A stretch of DNA of 64,000 nt from an uncultured Eggerthella sp. (GTDB lineage Bacteria > Actinomycetota > Coriobacteriia > Coriobacteriales > Eggerthellaceae): assembly GCA_937998355.1 (NCBI GenBank), contig CALLDI010000012.1:50546-114545 (forward strand), read 5' to 3'. The notes under the pieces are model-generated. The model made no database searches. It was not told the DNA's origin and saw only the letters and a program-made list of their open reading frames with translations. Of this stretch, positions 16,503-27,035 are shown piece after piece. Position numbers and translations under genes: made by a program. The stretch's first letter is position 1. Each line of letters starts with the position of its first letter.

Positions 16503-16536
16503 CCTCGGTTGAAGTCATACCCAGAAGGAGTAATGA

Positions 16537-17991
16537 GTGAACACTACAGTAGAGGCCCTCGAGGACAATAAGGTCAAGCTTTCTTTCGAACTCGACGCAA
16601 AAGAGATCAATGCGCGCATCAAGCAAGCTTACAAAGATTTTGCGAAGCGCTATAACTTCCCTGGTTTTCGTCCTGGTAAAGCGCCTCGTCCTGTCGTGGA
16701 CAACATGATGGGTGCAGAGACCGTGAAAGCGGCGCTCACCGAAGATCTGGTGAATGAAGTCTATCCGCTCGCGCTCGACGAACACAATCTCGTCCCGCTC
16801 TTCAAGCCTGAATTCGATATGGAAACGGAGATGGTCGAAGACGGTAAGCCCTTCGCATTCACCGCTACCATCGACGTGAAGCCCGAATTCGAGCTCACCT
16901 CCTACGACGATATCGCGGTCGAGATCCCTGAAGCTACCGCGACTGACGCAGAGATCGATCAGCAGATCGAAGAGCTGCGCAACTACTACAACGATTTCAA
17001 GGACGCGAACGCCAATACCAAGGTCAAGCCGAAGGAATTCGTCGAGCTCACCATCAAGGTCACCGATAAGGATGGCAAGGAGCTCACGCAGCTCTCGTGC
17101 GAGAATCGCCTCTATGAACTGGGTGCGAACCTCTTCCCGGCAGCATTCGACGCAGAGCTCATCGGCATGAAGAAGGGCGAAGAGAAGTCCTTCGACATCG
17201 ATTTCTCCGAAGACACTTCCATGCTCGGTCAGACGCTGGGTGAAGAACGCGGCGTGCTGCACTTCGACGTGAAGGTCGACGCCATCAAGAAGAAGGTCCT
17301 GCCAGAACTCTCTGACGAATGGGCTCACAATAACTTCGGTTTCAAGGATCTTGCGGACATGCGCGAGCAGATCGCTCAGTCCATCAAGGATCAGAAGGAG
17401 ATGAACAAGAGCCGCCGCATCGAGAACGAATGCTTGGCAGCCCTTGCTTCTCGTGTCGAAGGCGAGATGCCTCCTGCTATGTGCGAACTGCAGGAAGTCA
17501 ACTTGCTCCAGTCTTTCTATCAGCAGCTTTCCCAGAATGGCTACACGCTCGATCAGTACCTCGACACTATGGGCATCTCGAGCGATCAGTTCAAGCAGGA
17601 TATGAAGCAGCAGGCAGACGACGTCGTCCGTCAGGATATGGCGCTCGATGCATGGGCTCGCCACAACAAGATCGACGCGACCGCCAAGGAGATCACCGCT
17701 GAATTCCAGAAGGCGAACGTGGACGATCCGGTGGCTGTCGAGGCTGAATGGAAGGCTTCCGGTCGCATCCCGCTCATCCGTGAAGGTGTCATTCGCACTA
17801 AGGCCCTGAACGACATCGTCGAAAAGGCTAAGGTCACGGAGGTTGCTGTCAAGGAAGAGAAGCCGAAGGCCAAGAAGGCAGCGAAGCCTAAGACCGAAAA
17901 GGCTGCGGACGAAAAACCAGCTGCCAAGAAGCCGGCTGCTAAGAAAGCTCCTGCGAAGAAGACCACCAAGAAGACCGAAGAAGCTAAATAG
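16537..17991 (+). CDS. tig: Trigger factor (ribosome-bound chaperone)
   Basis: A 484-residue trigger factor, the peptidyl-prolyl isomerase and chaperone that meets nascent chains at the ribosome exit. The ribosome-docking signature GFRPGKAPR is at residues 43-51, an FKBP-type isomerase domain lies at about 150-245, and the C-terminal helical domain follows (LPELSDEW onward). The last 45 residues are a Lys/Ala/Pro tail (KKPAAKKAPAKKTTKK) like that of histone-H1-like proteins. The start is GTG 16537 with AGAAGGAG ahead; an ATG four bases earlier is out of frame. Followed by a strong terminator, then clpP and clpX. A PPIase-less paralogue is at 43630. Confidence 0.96.
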   Translation: MNTTVEALEDNKVKLSFELDAKEINARIKQAYKDFAKRYNFPGFRPGKAPRPVVDNMMGAETVKAALTEDLVNEVYPLALDEHNLVPLFKPEFDMETEMVEDGKPFAFTATIDVKPEFELTSYDDIAVEIPEATATDAEIDQQIEELRNYYNDFKDANANTKVKPKEFVELTIKVTDKDGKELTQLSCENRLYELGANLFPAAFDAELIGMKKGEEKSFDIDFSEDTSMLGQTLGEERGVLHFDVKVDAIKKKVLPELSDEWAHNNFGFKDLADMREQIAQSIKDQKEMNKSRRIENECLAALASRVEGEMPPAMCELQEVNLLQSFYQQLSQNGYTLDQYLDTMGISSDQFKQDMKQQADDVVRQDMALDAWARHNKIDATAKEITAEFQKANVDDPVAVEAEWKASGRIPLIREGVIRTKALNDIVEKAKVTEVAVKEEKPKAKKAAKPKTEKAADEKPAAKKPAAKKAPAKKTTKKTEEAK

Positions 17992-17999
17992 CCTCTCTC

Positions 18000-18061
18000 G
18001 AGTTGCGCGATCGCGTCCGTGGAATTCGTGGACGCTCTTGAATCGCGCAACTCTTTTATTT
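18000..18061 (+). terminator. Rho-independent terminator after tig
   Basis: Perfect 12-base arms GAGTTGCGCGAT (18000-18011) and ATCGCGCAACTC (18042-18053) enclose an inner perfect hairpin GCGTCC/GGACGC and are followed by TTTTATTT. It separates tig from clpP. Confidence 0.9.
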
Positions 18062-18131
18062 ACAACTAAATAGGTAATGAAAGCACGCATCTTGTGCAAC
18101 GAATCTTGCGCAGAAGAATAGTGAGGCACGC

Positions 18132-18749
18132 ATGTACACGAATCCTAATCAATCCGCACTCATCCCGTACGTCATCGAGCAGTCGCCCCGTGGCGAGCGT
18201 AGCTACGACATCTACTCTCGTTTGCTCAACGAGCGCATCATCTTCTTGGGCGAACAGATCGACGATGCGGTGGCCAACACGGTCGTCGCTCAGCTGCTCC
18301 ATCTGGAGTCGGCCGATCCCGACAAGGACATCTCGCTCTACATCAATTCACCGGGCGGTGTCATCACTGCTGGTCTGGCCATCTACGACACCATGAACTA
18401 CATCAAGTGCGATGTATCCACCATCTGCATGGGCATGGCAGCTTCTATGGCTGCGGTCTTGCTCGCATGCGGTGCGCCCGGCAAGCGCTTCGCACTGCCG
18501 AATTCTCGCATTATGATCCACCAGCCCTCTGGTGGCGCTCAGGGTCAGCAGACCGAGATCGAGATCGTCGCGAAAGAGATCCTCTACAATCGCGAGCAGC
18601 TGAACAAGATCTTGGCGAACCATACGGGCCAGACCATCGAGACCATCCACAGGGACACCGAGCGCGATAACTTCATGAGCGCCGACGAAGCATGCGCTTA
18701 TGGCATCGTCGATCAGGTGGTCGCATCTCGCTTCAACTCCGAAAACTAA
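18132..18749 (+). CDS. clpP: ATP-dependent Clp protease proteolytic subunit
   Basis: A 205-residue ClpP, the serine peptidase barrel of the Clp protease. The catalytic triad is readable: Ser105 in MGMAASMAAVLL, His130 in SRIMIHQPSGG and Asp179 in ERDNFMS. The N-terminal extension of about 15 residues (MYTNPNQSALIPYVIEQ) resembles a propeptide or axial loop. clpX begins 8 bases after the stop, so the peptidase and its unfoldase are made together. The ribosome site is GTGAGG ahead of ATG 18132. Confidence 0.97.
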   Translation: MYTNPNQSALIPYVIEQSPRGERSYDIYSRLLNERIIFLGEQIDDAVANTVVAQLLHLESADPDKDISLYINSPGGVITAGLAIYDTMNYIKCDVSTICMGMAASMAAVLLACGAPGKRFALPNSRIMIHQPSGGAQGQQTEIEIVAKEILYNREQLNKILANHTGQTIETIHRDTERDNFMSADEACAYGIVDQVVASRFNSEN

Positions 18750-18757
18750 GGCGATAC

Positions 18758-20098
<1,341 letters not shown>

Positions 20099-20128
20099 TC
20101 AACCCGTTCGAAAGACCAAGGACCATTC

Positions 20129-22792
20129 ATGACGACGGAAAAGAAACAAGAGCAACAATCATACAAGGAATGGGAGCAGCCGATCTTCGATGCGTGGAAG
20201 GATCAGGGATTCTTCGAGCGCACACCTGGTTTCGGCAAGAACGGCACCGAATCCTACACCGTCGTCATCCCGCCGCCAAACGTTACGGGCGTGCTTCATA
20301 TGGGCCATGCGCTCAACGACACCATCCAGGATGCGTGCGTTCGCCGTGCGCGCATGCAGGGGTATCAGACGCGGTGGATCGTCGGCACCGACCATGCGGG
20401 CATCGCTACGCAGACCAAGGTGGACAAGCACCTGGCCGAGCAGGGGATCGACCGTCACGAGATCGGTCGTGAAGCCTTCATCGGCGCCTGTTATGAATGG
20501 CGCGACAAGTACGGCGGCATCATCCTCGACCAGATCGAGGCCATGGGGTGCTCATGCGATTACGCGCACGAGCAGTTCACCATGTCGCCGTCGCTCTCGC
20601 GTGCGGTGCGCAAGGTCTTCTGCGATTGGTATCACGACGATCTCATCTTCCGCGGCCGTCGCATCGTGAATTGGTGTCCTACCTGCACTACGGGCATTTC
20701 CGACGATGAAGCGGAATACGAAGACGAGGATAGCCACCTGTGGCACCTGCGTTATCCGCTCACCGAACCAGTAGATGGCATGGATTATCTGGTCGTGGCT
20801 ACCACGCGCCCCGAGACCATGCTGGGCGATACGGGCATCGCGGTCAGTCCGCAGGACGAACGCTATAAGAATCTGGTGGGTAAGACGGTCATGCTGCCCA
20901 TCGTCGATCGCGAGATCCCCATCGTGGCGGATTTCGTGGTCGATAAGGAATTCGGTACGGGCTGTGTGAAGGTAACGCCTGCTCATGATCCGAACGACTA
21001 TGCGATCGGTCAGCGCAACGACCTCGAGCAGATCAACATCTTCGACGAACATGCCGTGGTCGTGGATGGTTTCGGTAAGTTCTCGGGTATGACGCGCGAC
21101 GAAGCGCGCGAAGCCGTGGTCGCTGAATTCGAAGCGCTCGGCTTGCTCGACAAGGTCGAAGACCACGCCCATTCGGTCATGCACTGCTATCGCTGTCACA
21201 CCAAGCTCGAGCCTTGGCTCTCCGAGCAGTGGTTCGTCGCGGTCGATGGCCTGAAGGGCGCCGCGAAAGAGGCGGTGGAAAGCGGTCAGATCCAGTTCTA
21301 TCCAGCTCGCTGGAAGCAGGTTTATCTCGATTGGCTCGATAACCTGAAGGATTGGTGCATCTCACGCCAGCTATGGTGGGGCCATCGCATCCCTATGTAT
21401 TACTGCGACGCGTGCGGCTGGGAAGACGCGAGCGTCGATGATATCGAGGTGTGCCCGAACTGCGGTGCGCCCGTGCGCCAGGACGAAGACGTGCTCGACA
21501 CATGGTTCTCGTCTCAGCTGTGGCCCTTCGCCACGCAAGGGTGGGGCGATGCGGGCATGGAATCTCCTGACCTGCAGAAGTACTATCCGACGCAGATGCT
21601 CTCCACGGCACGTGACATCATGGGGCTTTGGGTTGCGCGCATGGTCATGGCCTCCGAATACTGCACGGGCCAGATTCCGTTCGAAGACGTCATCATCCAT
21701 CCTACGGTGATGGGCGCGGACGGCAAACCCATGTCGAAGAGCCGCGGCAACGGTGTCGATCCCATGAAGCTGATGGAAGATTACGGTGCTGATGGCATGC
21801 GTTTCGGCCTGCTCATGCAGGTAACGGGCTCGCAAGCCATGCGCTTCGACGAGAACAAGCTCGTCAGCAGCCGTAACTTCGCGAACAAGATCCGCAACGC
21901 CGCGCGCTTCGTGAACATGAATCTGGATGGCTATACGCCGGGTGATCCGCAGCCCGAAACGCTGGCGGACCGTTGGATGTTCTCGCGCTTAGCCACGCTC
22001 GTCGCGAAGCTCGACGCTGCGTATGCTGAATACGATTTCGGCGCCATCACGCGCGAGCTCTACGCATTCTTCTGGAACGAATTCTGCGATTGGTACATCG
22101 AGCTTTCTAAAGCGCGCTTGCAGGCGGGTGGGGAAGACAAGCTCGTTTGCCAGCGCAACCTCATCTTCGTGTTGAACACGGCGCTTCGCCTATTGCATCC
22201 CATCATGCCCTTCGTCACCGAGAAGATCTATCAGGAACTTCCTGGTCCGAAGGAGAGCGAGTACCTCATGATGGCTGCATGGCCCGATGCGGATGAGCTC
22301 GCGAAGTATCTCGACCCTGCGGCCGATAAGGCTATCGGCATGGTCACTAGCGCGGTCTCGGGCGTTCGATCTACGCGTTCTCGCTATGGCATCTCGCCCA
22401 AGCAGCCGCTCGAAGTGGTGGTCTCGGCGGAGAACGAAGAAGCGTTGCAGCTGTTCAAAGACCAGGATGCGCTCATCTGCGCGCTCGCGCTCATCACGGT
22501 GAAGGACGCATCCATCTCATGCGAGAAGCCGCATGAATCAGCGCTCATCATCGCAGGGGAGACCGAGGTATTCGTGCTTCTGGCGGGTCTGGTTGACTTC
22601 GAGGTCGAACGTGCGCGCATCGAGAAGGAGATCGCGACGCTCGAGAAGGATCAAGCGAAATTCCAGAAAAAACTGTCGAATCCGGGCTTCCTCGCCAAGG
22701 CCGCTCAAGAGATCATCGATAAGGATTCTGCGAAACTTGCCGACATCACCGACCGTCTTGAGAAGCTTCGCGTACAATTAGCTGAGATGTAG
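20129..22792 (+). CDS. valS: Valyl-tRNA synthetase
   Basis: An 887-residue class I synthetase. The HIGH-type motif is PPNVTGVLHMGHALN (near residue 50), the KMSKS motif is GKPMSKSRGNG (near 535), the editing domain has TTRPETMLGDTGIAV, and the C-terminal coiled-coil arm typical of ValRS ends the protein (RARIEKEIATLEKDQAKFQKKL, read in two parts). AAGGA precedes ATG 20129. No T-box or other leader is visible in the 30 bases after clpX, so it may be part of the clpX transcript. Confidence 0.97.
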   Translation: MTTEKKQEQQSYKEWEQPIFDAWKDQGFFERTPGFGKNGTESYTVVIPPPNVTGVLHMGHALNDTIQDACVRRARMQGYQTRWIVGTDHAGIATQTKVDKHLAEQGIDRHEIGREAFIGACYEWRDKYGGIILDQIEAMGCSCDYAHEQFTMSPSLSRAVRKVFCDWYHDDLIFRGRRIVNWCPTCTTGISDDEAEYEDEDSHLWHLRYPLTEPVDGMDYLVVATTRPETMLGDTGIAVSPQDERYKNLVGKTVMLPIVDREIPIVADFVVDKEFGTGCVKVTPAHDPNDYAIGQRNDLEQINIFDEHAVVVDGFGKFSGMTRDEAREAVVAEFEALGLLDKVEDHAHSVMHCYRCHTKLEPWLSEQWFVAVDGLKGAAKEAVESGQIQFYPARWKQVYLDWLDNLKDWCISRQLWWGHRIPMYYCDACGWEDASVDDIEVCPNCGAPVRQDEDVLDTWFSSQLWPFATQGWGDAGMESPDLQKYYPTQMLSTARDIMGLWVARMVMASEYCTGQIPFEDVIIHPTVMGADGKPMSKSRGNGVDPMKLMEDYGADGMRFGLLMQVTGSQAMRFDENKLVSSRNFANKIRNAARFVNMNLDGYTPGDPQPETLADRWMFSRLATLVAKLDAAYAEYDFGAITRELYAFFWNEFCDWYIELSKARLQAGGEDKLVCQRNLIFVLNTALRLLHPIMPFVTEKIYQELPGPKESEYLMMAAWPDADELAKYLDPAADKAIGMVTSAVSGVRSTRSRYGISPKQPLEVVVSAENEEALQLFKDQDALICALALITVKDASISCEKPHESALIIAGETEVFVLLAGLVDFEVERARIEKEIATLEKDQAKFQKKLSNPGFLAKAAQEIIDKDSAKLADITDRLEKLRVQLAEM

Positions 22793-22828
22793 CATTTGAA
22801 ACGAACCAACAGGGAGTTGCACTAACCT

Positions 22829-23305
22829 ATGAATTCAGCCATTCAGACGGTCGCTATCGTTGCAGGCGTGATCGTTGCTATTCTCTACATCCTCTCCATC
22901 GCTTATGTCATCAAGGACGCGCGTCAACGCGGCGCGAGCTGGCAGCTGTGGGGTGTCATCTCGCTCATCCCGCTGGTCGGCTTTATCGCATGGTGCGTTG
23001 CTCGTCCGCCACTCACGGCCGAAGATCGCGACGAACAGGATCTCGAGATCGCACTCAAGCGCCGACAGCTCATGCAGTTCGGCGAATGCATGCATTGCGG
23101 CTATCCGGTCGAAGCGGATTACGTTCTCTGCCCGCATTGCCATACGCGTCTGAAGAATCTTTGCCCGACCTGCCATCACGCGCTCAACCCTGAATGGTCC
23201 ATCTGTCCGTATTGCACGACGCAGATCCATGGCGGCGCTCCACAACAAGGTGCGCGCAGGCGCGAGCGAACGCCGGGCGACGGTTCACGTCGTCGCGCGA
23301 ATTAA
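22829..23305 (+). CDS. Membrane protein with C-terminal double zinc ribbon
   Basis: A 158-residue protein: two membrane segments (about 5-27 and 38-56) of the kind found in short PLDc_N-like regions, then a charged stretch, then two zinc ribbons (CMHCG with CPHCH; CPTCH with CPYCT) and a basic Arg-rich tail. Such small anchored zinc-ribbon proteins are common in actinobacteria with no known function; the ribbons may bind nucleic acid or protein. AGGGAG lies 12 bases ahead of the ATG. It sits between valS and thrS but shows no catalytic link to them. Confidence 0.65.
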   Translation: MNSAIQTVAIVAGVIVAILYILSIAYVIKDARQRGASWQLWGVISLIPLVGFIAWCVARPPLTAEDRDEQDLEIALKRRQLMQFGECMHCGYPVEADYVLCPHCHTRLKNLCPTCHHALNPEWSICPYCTTQIHGGAPQQGARRRERTPGDGSRRRAN

Positions 23306-23405
23306 GCGCGCAAACTCCCTCACTCACATACGTTCGTGAATATGTTTTTGAACCCCCATTGGTGCAGATGCTTGGTATGCATCCGGTGCCAGAAAGGATG
23401 TTGAT

Positions 23406-25319
23406 ATGGAAATCACGCTCCCCGACGGATCATCCCGTTCCCTCGAAGAGGGAAGCACGGTCTACGATCTGGCAGCCAGCATCGGTGCAGGTCTTGCGCG
23501 CGATGCGGTAGCTGGCAAGATCGATGGCAAGCTCGTCGATCTTACGACGGTGCTCTCGGATGGCGATACGGTCGAGATCATCACGACCAAATCCCCTGAA
23601 GCGCTGAACATCATGCGTCATTCCGCGGCTCACATCATGGCAGAAGCGGTCCAGCAGCTCTATCCCGACGTATCCATCGCGTTCGGTCCTGCTACGGAAG
23701 ACGGCTTCTTCTACGATTTCGAACTGCCGCACTCCATCTCCGAGAACGATTTCGAGGCGATCGAAGCCAAGATGGCCGAGATCATCGCTGCCGACGAACC
23801 CTTCGTGCGCGAAGTGGTCACGCGCGACCGCGCGAAGGAGATCTTCGCCGACCAGCGCTTCAAGGTCGAACACATCGACGAGCTGGCTCCCGATGCGGAG
23901 ATCAGCATCTATCGCCATGGCGCATTCGTCGACCTGTGCGCGGGTCCGCACATCGCGAAGACCTCGCAGATCGGTGCGTTCAAACTCATGAAGATCGCAG
24001 GCGCGTATTGGAAGGGTGACTCCGAACGCGAGATGCTCCAGCGCCTCTATGGTACGGCGTTCTTCAAGAAGAAGGAGCTCACCACCTATCTGCATAACCT
24101 GGAGGAAGCCGAGAAGCGTGACCATCGTCGCGTGGGCAAGGAGCTGGGCTACTTCATGCTCGACGAAGACGCGGGCGTGGGTTTGCCGCTCTATCCACCT
24201 AAGGGTGCGCGCGTCATCCGCATCTTGCAGGAGTGGCTGCGCCGCGACTTGTACGAGCGCGGTTATGAAGAGGTCATCACGCCGCATGTGTACAAGTCGG
24301 ATGTGTGGAAGACCTCCGGCCATTACGACTTCTACGGCGAGAACATGTACTTCTTCAACATCAATGAAGGCAGTGAAGAGAATCCTCGTCTGTCAGAGTA
24401 CGGTGTGAAACCCATGAACTGCCCGGGCCACGTGCTCATCTACCGCAACGACATCCGTTCCTATCGCGATCTGCCGCTGCGTCTCTTCGAGTTCGGCACG
24501 GTCTATCGTCATGAGCTTTCGGGCGCGGTGCATGGCCTTCTGCGCGCCCGTGGATTCACGCAGGACGATGCGCATGTGTTCTGCACGAAGGACCAGGTGG
24601 TATCCGAGGTCATCGCTATTCTCGACCTGGTCGACCACATCATGTCCACCTTCGGCTTCGAATACATGGCAGAGATCTCCACGCGTCCCGAGAAGAGCAT
24701 CGGCTCGGACGAGATGTGGGAACATGCCACCAATGCGCTCATCGAGGCGTGCAAACAGCACGATCTCGAATACGATATCAACGAAGGTGACGGTGCGTTC
24801 TACGGCCCGAAGATCGACATCAAGGTGAAGGATGCGATCGGTCGTACGTGGCAGTGTTCCACCGTCCAGGTCGACTTCAACTTCCCCGAGCGCTTCGATC
24901 TGACGTATCGCACGGCGGACAACACTGAAGAGCGCCCCTGGATGCTCCATCGTGCCATCTTCGGCTCGATCGAGCGTTTCTTCGGCATCCTCATCGAGCA
25001 CTACGCTGGCGCGCTGCCGTTGTGGCTCGCTCCCGTGCAGGTGGTCATGGTACCGTTGGCAGATCGTCATCTCGATGCGTGCAAGGATATCGCCAAGCGC
25101 ATCAAGGCTGCTGGTGGTCGCGTCGAGGTTTACGAACAGAACGAACCGATGCGCGTGAAGATCGCCAAGGCGCAGAACGAGAAGATCCCGTATATGTGCG
25201 TGGTAGGCGACAAGGAAGTCGAAGAGGGCACCATCTCTGTCCGTGAACGCCATGAAGGCGACCTCGGTTCCTGGGAAGTCGATCAGCTGCTCGATATCAT
25301 CAAGGAAGCGTCGCTGTAA
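23406..25319 (+). CDS. thrS: Threonyl-tRNA synthetase
   Basis: A 637-residue class II synthetase. Domains in order: TGS (residues 1-62), editing domain with HSAAHIMAEA and the metal-binding DLCAGPH, class II catalytic core (MNCPGHVLIY, RLFEFGTVYRHELSG, RGFTQDDAH, motif 3 MLHRAIFGSIERF) and the anticodon-binding domain ending at residue 637. AGAAAGGA precedes ATG 23406. The 100-base gap upstream contains a small hairpin GATGC/GCATC but no T-box motif. Confidence 0.97.
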   Translation: MEITLPDGSSRSLEEGSTVYDLAASIGAGLARDAVAGKIDGKLVDLTTVLSDGDTVEIITTKSPEALNIMRHSAAHIMAEAVQQLYPDVSIAFGPATEDGFFYDFELPHSISENDFEAIEAKMAEIIAADEPFVREVVTRDRAKEIFADQRFKVEHIDELAPDAEISIYRHGAFVDLCAGPHIAKTSQIGAFKLMKIAGAYWKGDSEREMLQRLYGTAFFKKKELTTYLHNLEEAEKRDHRRVGKELGYFMLDEDAGVGLPLYPPKGARVIRILQEWLRRDLYERGYEEVITPHVYKSDVWKTSGHYDFYGENMYFFNINEGSEENPRLSEYGVKPMNCPGHVLIYRNDIRSYRDLPLRLFEFGTVYRHELSGAVHGLLRARGFTQDDAHVFCTKDQVVSEVIAILDLVDHIMSTFGFEYMAEISTRPEKSIGSDEMWEHATNALIEACKQHDLEYDINEGDGAFYGPKIDIKVKDAIGRTWQCSTVQVDFNFPERFDLTYRTADNTEERPWMLHRAIFGSIERFFGILIEHYAGALPLWLAPVQVVMVPLADRHLDACKDIAKRIKAAGGRVEVYEQNEPMRVKIAKAQNEKIPYMCVVGDKEVEEGTISVRERHEGDLGSWEVDQLLDIIKEASL

Positions 25320-25370
25320 CGATAGGGGAGTCCGCGTCAGGTGGTCTCGACCCGACCCGCTTCCCTGTTC

Positions 25371-25442
25371 GCGAAACTGACAGGCAGTTTCGCTCATGCG
25401 TCGCTGCGCTGCTTCACTTTAGAAAAAGAAGTTAGAAGCAGC
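25371..25442. repeat. Palindromic intergenic segment, possible third member of the repeat family
   Basis: The 332-base gap between thrS and trxA contains the perfect hairpin GCGAAACTG-N5-CAGTTTCGC (25371-25393) and a second one, GCTGCTTC...GAAGCAGC (25408-25442), whose loop carries CACTT...AAGTTAG as in the centre of copy A at 16229. Only this core is shared, so membership is tentative. The rest of the gap holds the terminator at 25528-25558 and the trxA ribosome site. Confidence 0.5.
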
Positions 25443-25527
25443 GAGTCGGTCTACGACCGCCCGACACAGACTTCCTGTCGTTCATACGTATTTCGTTTCG
25501 TTGGATATTTAGTAACGGCTCGTTTTC

Positions 25528-25558
25528 AAGGACACCCTGCGCGGGTGTCCTTATTTTT
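25528..25558 (+). terminator. Rho-independent terminator in the thrS-trxA gap
   Basis: Perfect 10-base arms AAGGACACCC and GGGTGTCCTT around TGCGC, followed by ATTTTT. It lies 209 bases after the thrS stop and would end thrS transcripts or a short transcript from within the gap. Confidence 0.85.
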
Positions 25559-25651
25559 GAGGGCTCTACAATGGGTTCAATCGCTTAGACCTTGCGTAGG
25601 AAGCGCGATCTGGCGATCTATCACGAATATGATCTCGAGGAGGAGATTATC

Positions 25652-25960
25652 ATGGCGGAACAGCTTACTGAAGAACAATTCCAAACCAAAGTGCTCGGCG
25701 CGGACGGCCCAGTTCTGGTCGACTTCTTCGCGACCTGGTGCGGTCCTTGTAAGATGATGGCACCCGTGCTCGACGAGGTGGCGGCAGAGGTCGCCGGCAA
25801 GGCTTCGGTCTACAAGGTCGATATCGATCGCGAGATCGAACTCGCTCAGGCTTACAGCGTCATGAGCGTGCCGACGCTCATCGTCTTCCAGGGCGGTCAG
25901 CCGATTAAGCAGTTCGTCGGCGTGCAGCCCAAGCAGATCCTCGTCAACGCGCTCTCTTAA
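25652..25960 (+). CDS. trxA: Thioredoxin
   Basis: A 102-residue thioredoxin with the redox site WCGPC (Cys30, Cys33), the conserved cis-proline segment SVPTLIVFQGG and normal family length. Start ATG 25652 has GAGGAGGAG ahead; the frame is open 20 codons upstream but without family similarity. The thioredoxin reductase gene begins 10 bases after its stop, so the enzyme and its reductase form an operon that supplies electrons for disulfide reduction in the cytoplasm. Confidence 0.96.
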   Translation: MAEQLTEEQFQTKVLGADGPVLVDFFATWCGPCKMMAPVLDEVAAEVAGKASVYKVDIDREIELAQAYSVMSVPTLIVFQGGQPIKQFVGVQPKQILVNALS

Positions 25961-25970
25961 GGCGTTCACG

Positions 25971-26918
25971 ATGACGGACGAAGCAAAAGAGACGCGCATC
26001 ACTGATGTCGCGGTGGTGGGCGCCGGTCCTGCTGGTATGACCGCTGCGCTCTATACTGCGCGCGCAGGTTTTCGTACCATCGTGCTCGAAGAGCTCATTC
26101 CAGGTGGCCAGCTCACCTCCATCGATGAACTGGAGAACTACCCTGGTTTCGGTGGTGGCGTGAACGGGTATGAGATCGCGCTCGCCATGCAGCATCAGGC
26201 AGAGCGTTTCGGCGTCGAATTCTTGAGCGAGCAGGTACGTGCGCTCTCGCGCTATGAAGATCGCGATGTGTTCGAGCTCATCACCTCCGAAGGTAGCTTG
26301 TGGGCGCGTTCGGTCATCATCGCGACCGGTGCGAAGCCCTTGCAGTTACCCCAGTTGGAGGGTTTGAACCTCGAGGGTAAAGGTCTCTCGTTCTGTGCGA
26401 CCTGCGATGGCAATTTCTATCGCGGAAAAGACGTCATGATCGTGGGCGGGGGAGACTCGGCGCTGGCGGAATGCATCTATCTTTCGCGCATCTGCCACAA
26501 GGTCTATCTGGTTCATCGCAGGGAAGATTTCCGTGCGCATTTTTGGTACGTCGAGAAGGTCAAGCATCTTCCCAATGTCGAGATCTACTGGAACAGTGAA
26601 GTGCAGAACGTCATCATGAGCGATGCGGATCGCATCGAGGCGGTCACCGTGCGCAACTCGAAGACCACAGAAGAACACACGCTCGCGGTGGAGGGGTTGT
26701 TCATCGCGGTCGGCTCCAAGCCTGAGACCGAATGGCTGAACGGCACGGTCGAGCTCGACAAGAACGGATACGTGAAGGCGCATGCCGATTGTCATACGTC
26801 GCTCAAAGGCGTCTATGTCGCAGGCGATGTGCGCACTACGCCGCTGCGTCAGGTGGTCACCGCCACCGCGGACGGCGCTCTTGCGGCGGAAGCGGCAGTA
26901 GCGTACCTGTCGGAATAA
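25971..26918 (+). CDS. trxB: Thioredoxin reductase
   Basis: A 315-residue flavoprotein that uses NADPH to reduce thioredoxin. FAD-binding VVGAGPAGMTAALYTARAG near residue 15, the redox-active pair in FCATCDG (Cys142, Cys145), the nucleotide-binding VGGGDSALAE and the C-terminal YVAGDVRTTPLRQVVTATADGA are all present. It is the direct partner of trxA just upstream. The second nucleotide motif is followed by VHRREDFRA, compatible with NADPH. Confidence 0.96.
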   Translation: MTDEAKETRITDVAVVGAGPAGMTAALYTARAGFRTIVLEELIPGGQLTSIDELENYPGFGGGVNGYEIALAMQHQAERFGVEFLSEQVRALSRYEDRDVFELITSEGSLWARSVIIATGAKPLQLPQLEGLNLEGKGLSFCATCDGNFYRGKDVMIVGGGDSALAECIYLSRICHKVYLVHRREDFRAHFWYVEKVKHLPNVEIYWNSEVQNVIMSDADRIEAVTVRNSKTTEEHTLAVEGLFIAVGSKPETEWLNGTVELDKNGYVKAHADCHTSLKGVYVAGDVRTTPLRQVVTATADGALAAEAAVAYLSE

Positions 26919-26940
26919 CTGCCAGGTCGAAATATGATAT

Positions 26941-27003
26941 GATTCTCACTTGTCAGTACGTGAGAATCTTCGAAGCAGGCTCCCTCTGGCGGGCCTGCTT
27001 TTT
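26941..27003 (+). terminator. Tandem hairpins between trxB and prfA, the second a terminator
   Basis: GATTCTCAC (26941-26949) and GTGAGAATC (26960-26968) pair perfectly. Next AGCAGG...CCTGCT (26974-26999) is followed by a T run to 27003. The second is a normal terminator; the first could be a regulatory hairpin in the 3' end of trxB mRNA. Confidence 0.75.
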
Positions 27004-27035
27004 CATCGATAAGAACCGAGTCAACAGAGGGAATC

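Noticed and set aside
16450..18129. Open frame of 559 codons on the minus strand
   Set aside because: It lies antisense to tig and across tRNA-Leu, has no ribosome site or family similarity, and mirrors the codon pattern of the real gene.
23306..23405. T-box leader ahead of thrS
   Set aside because: Only 100 bases are available and no TGGNACC motif or terminator-antiterminator pair is present; a small GATGC/GCATC hairpin is all that is seen.
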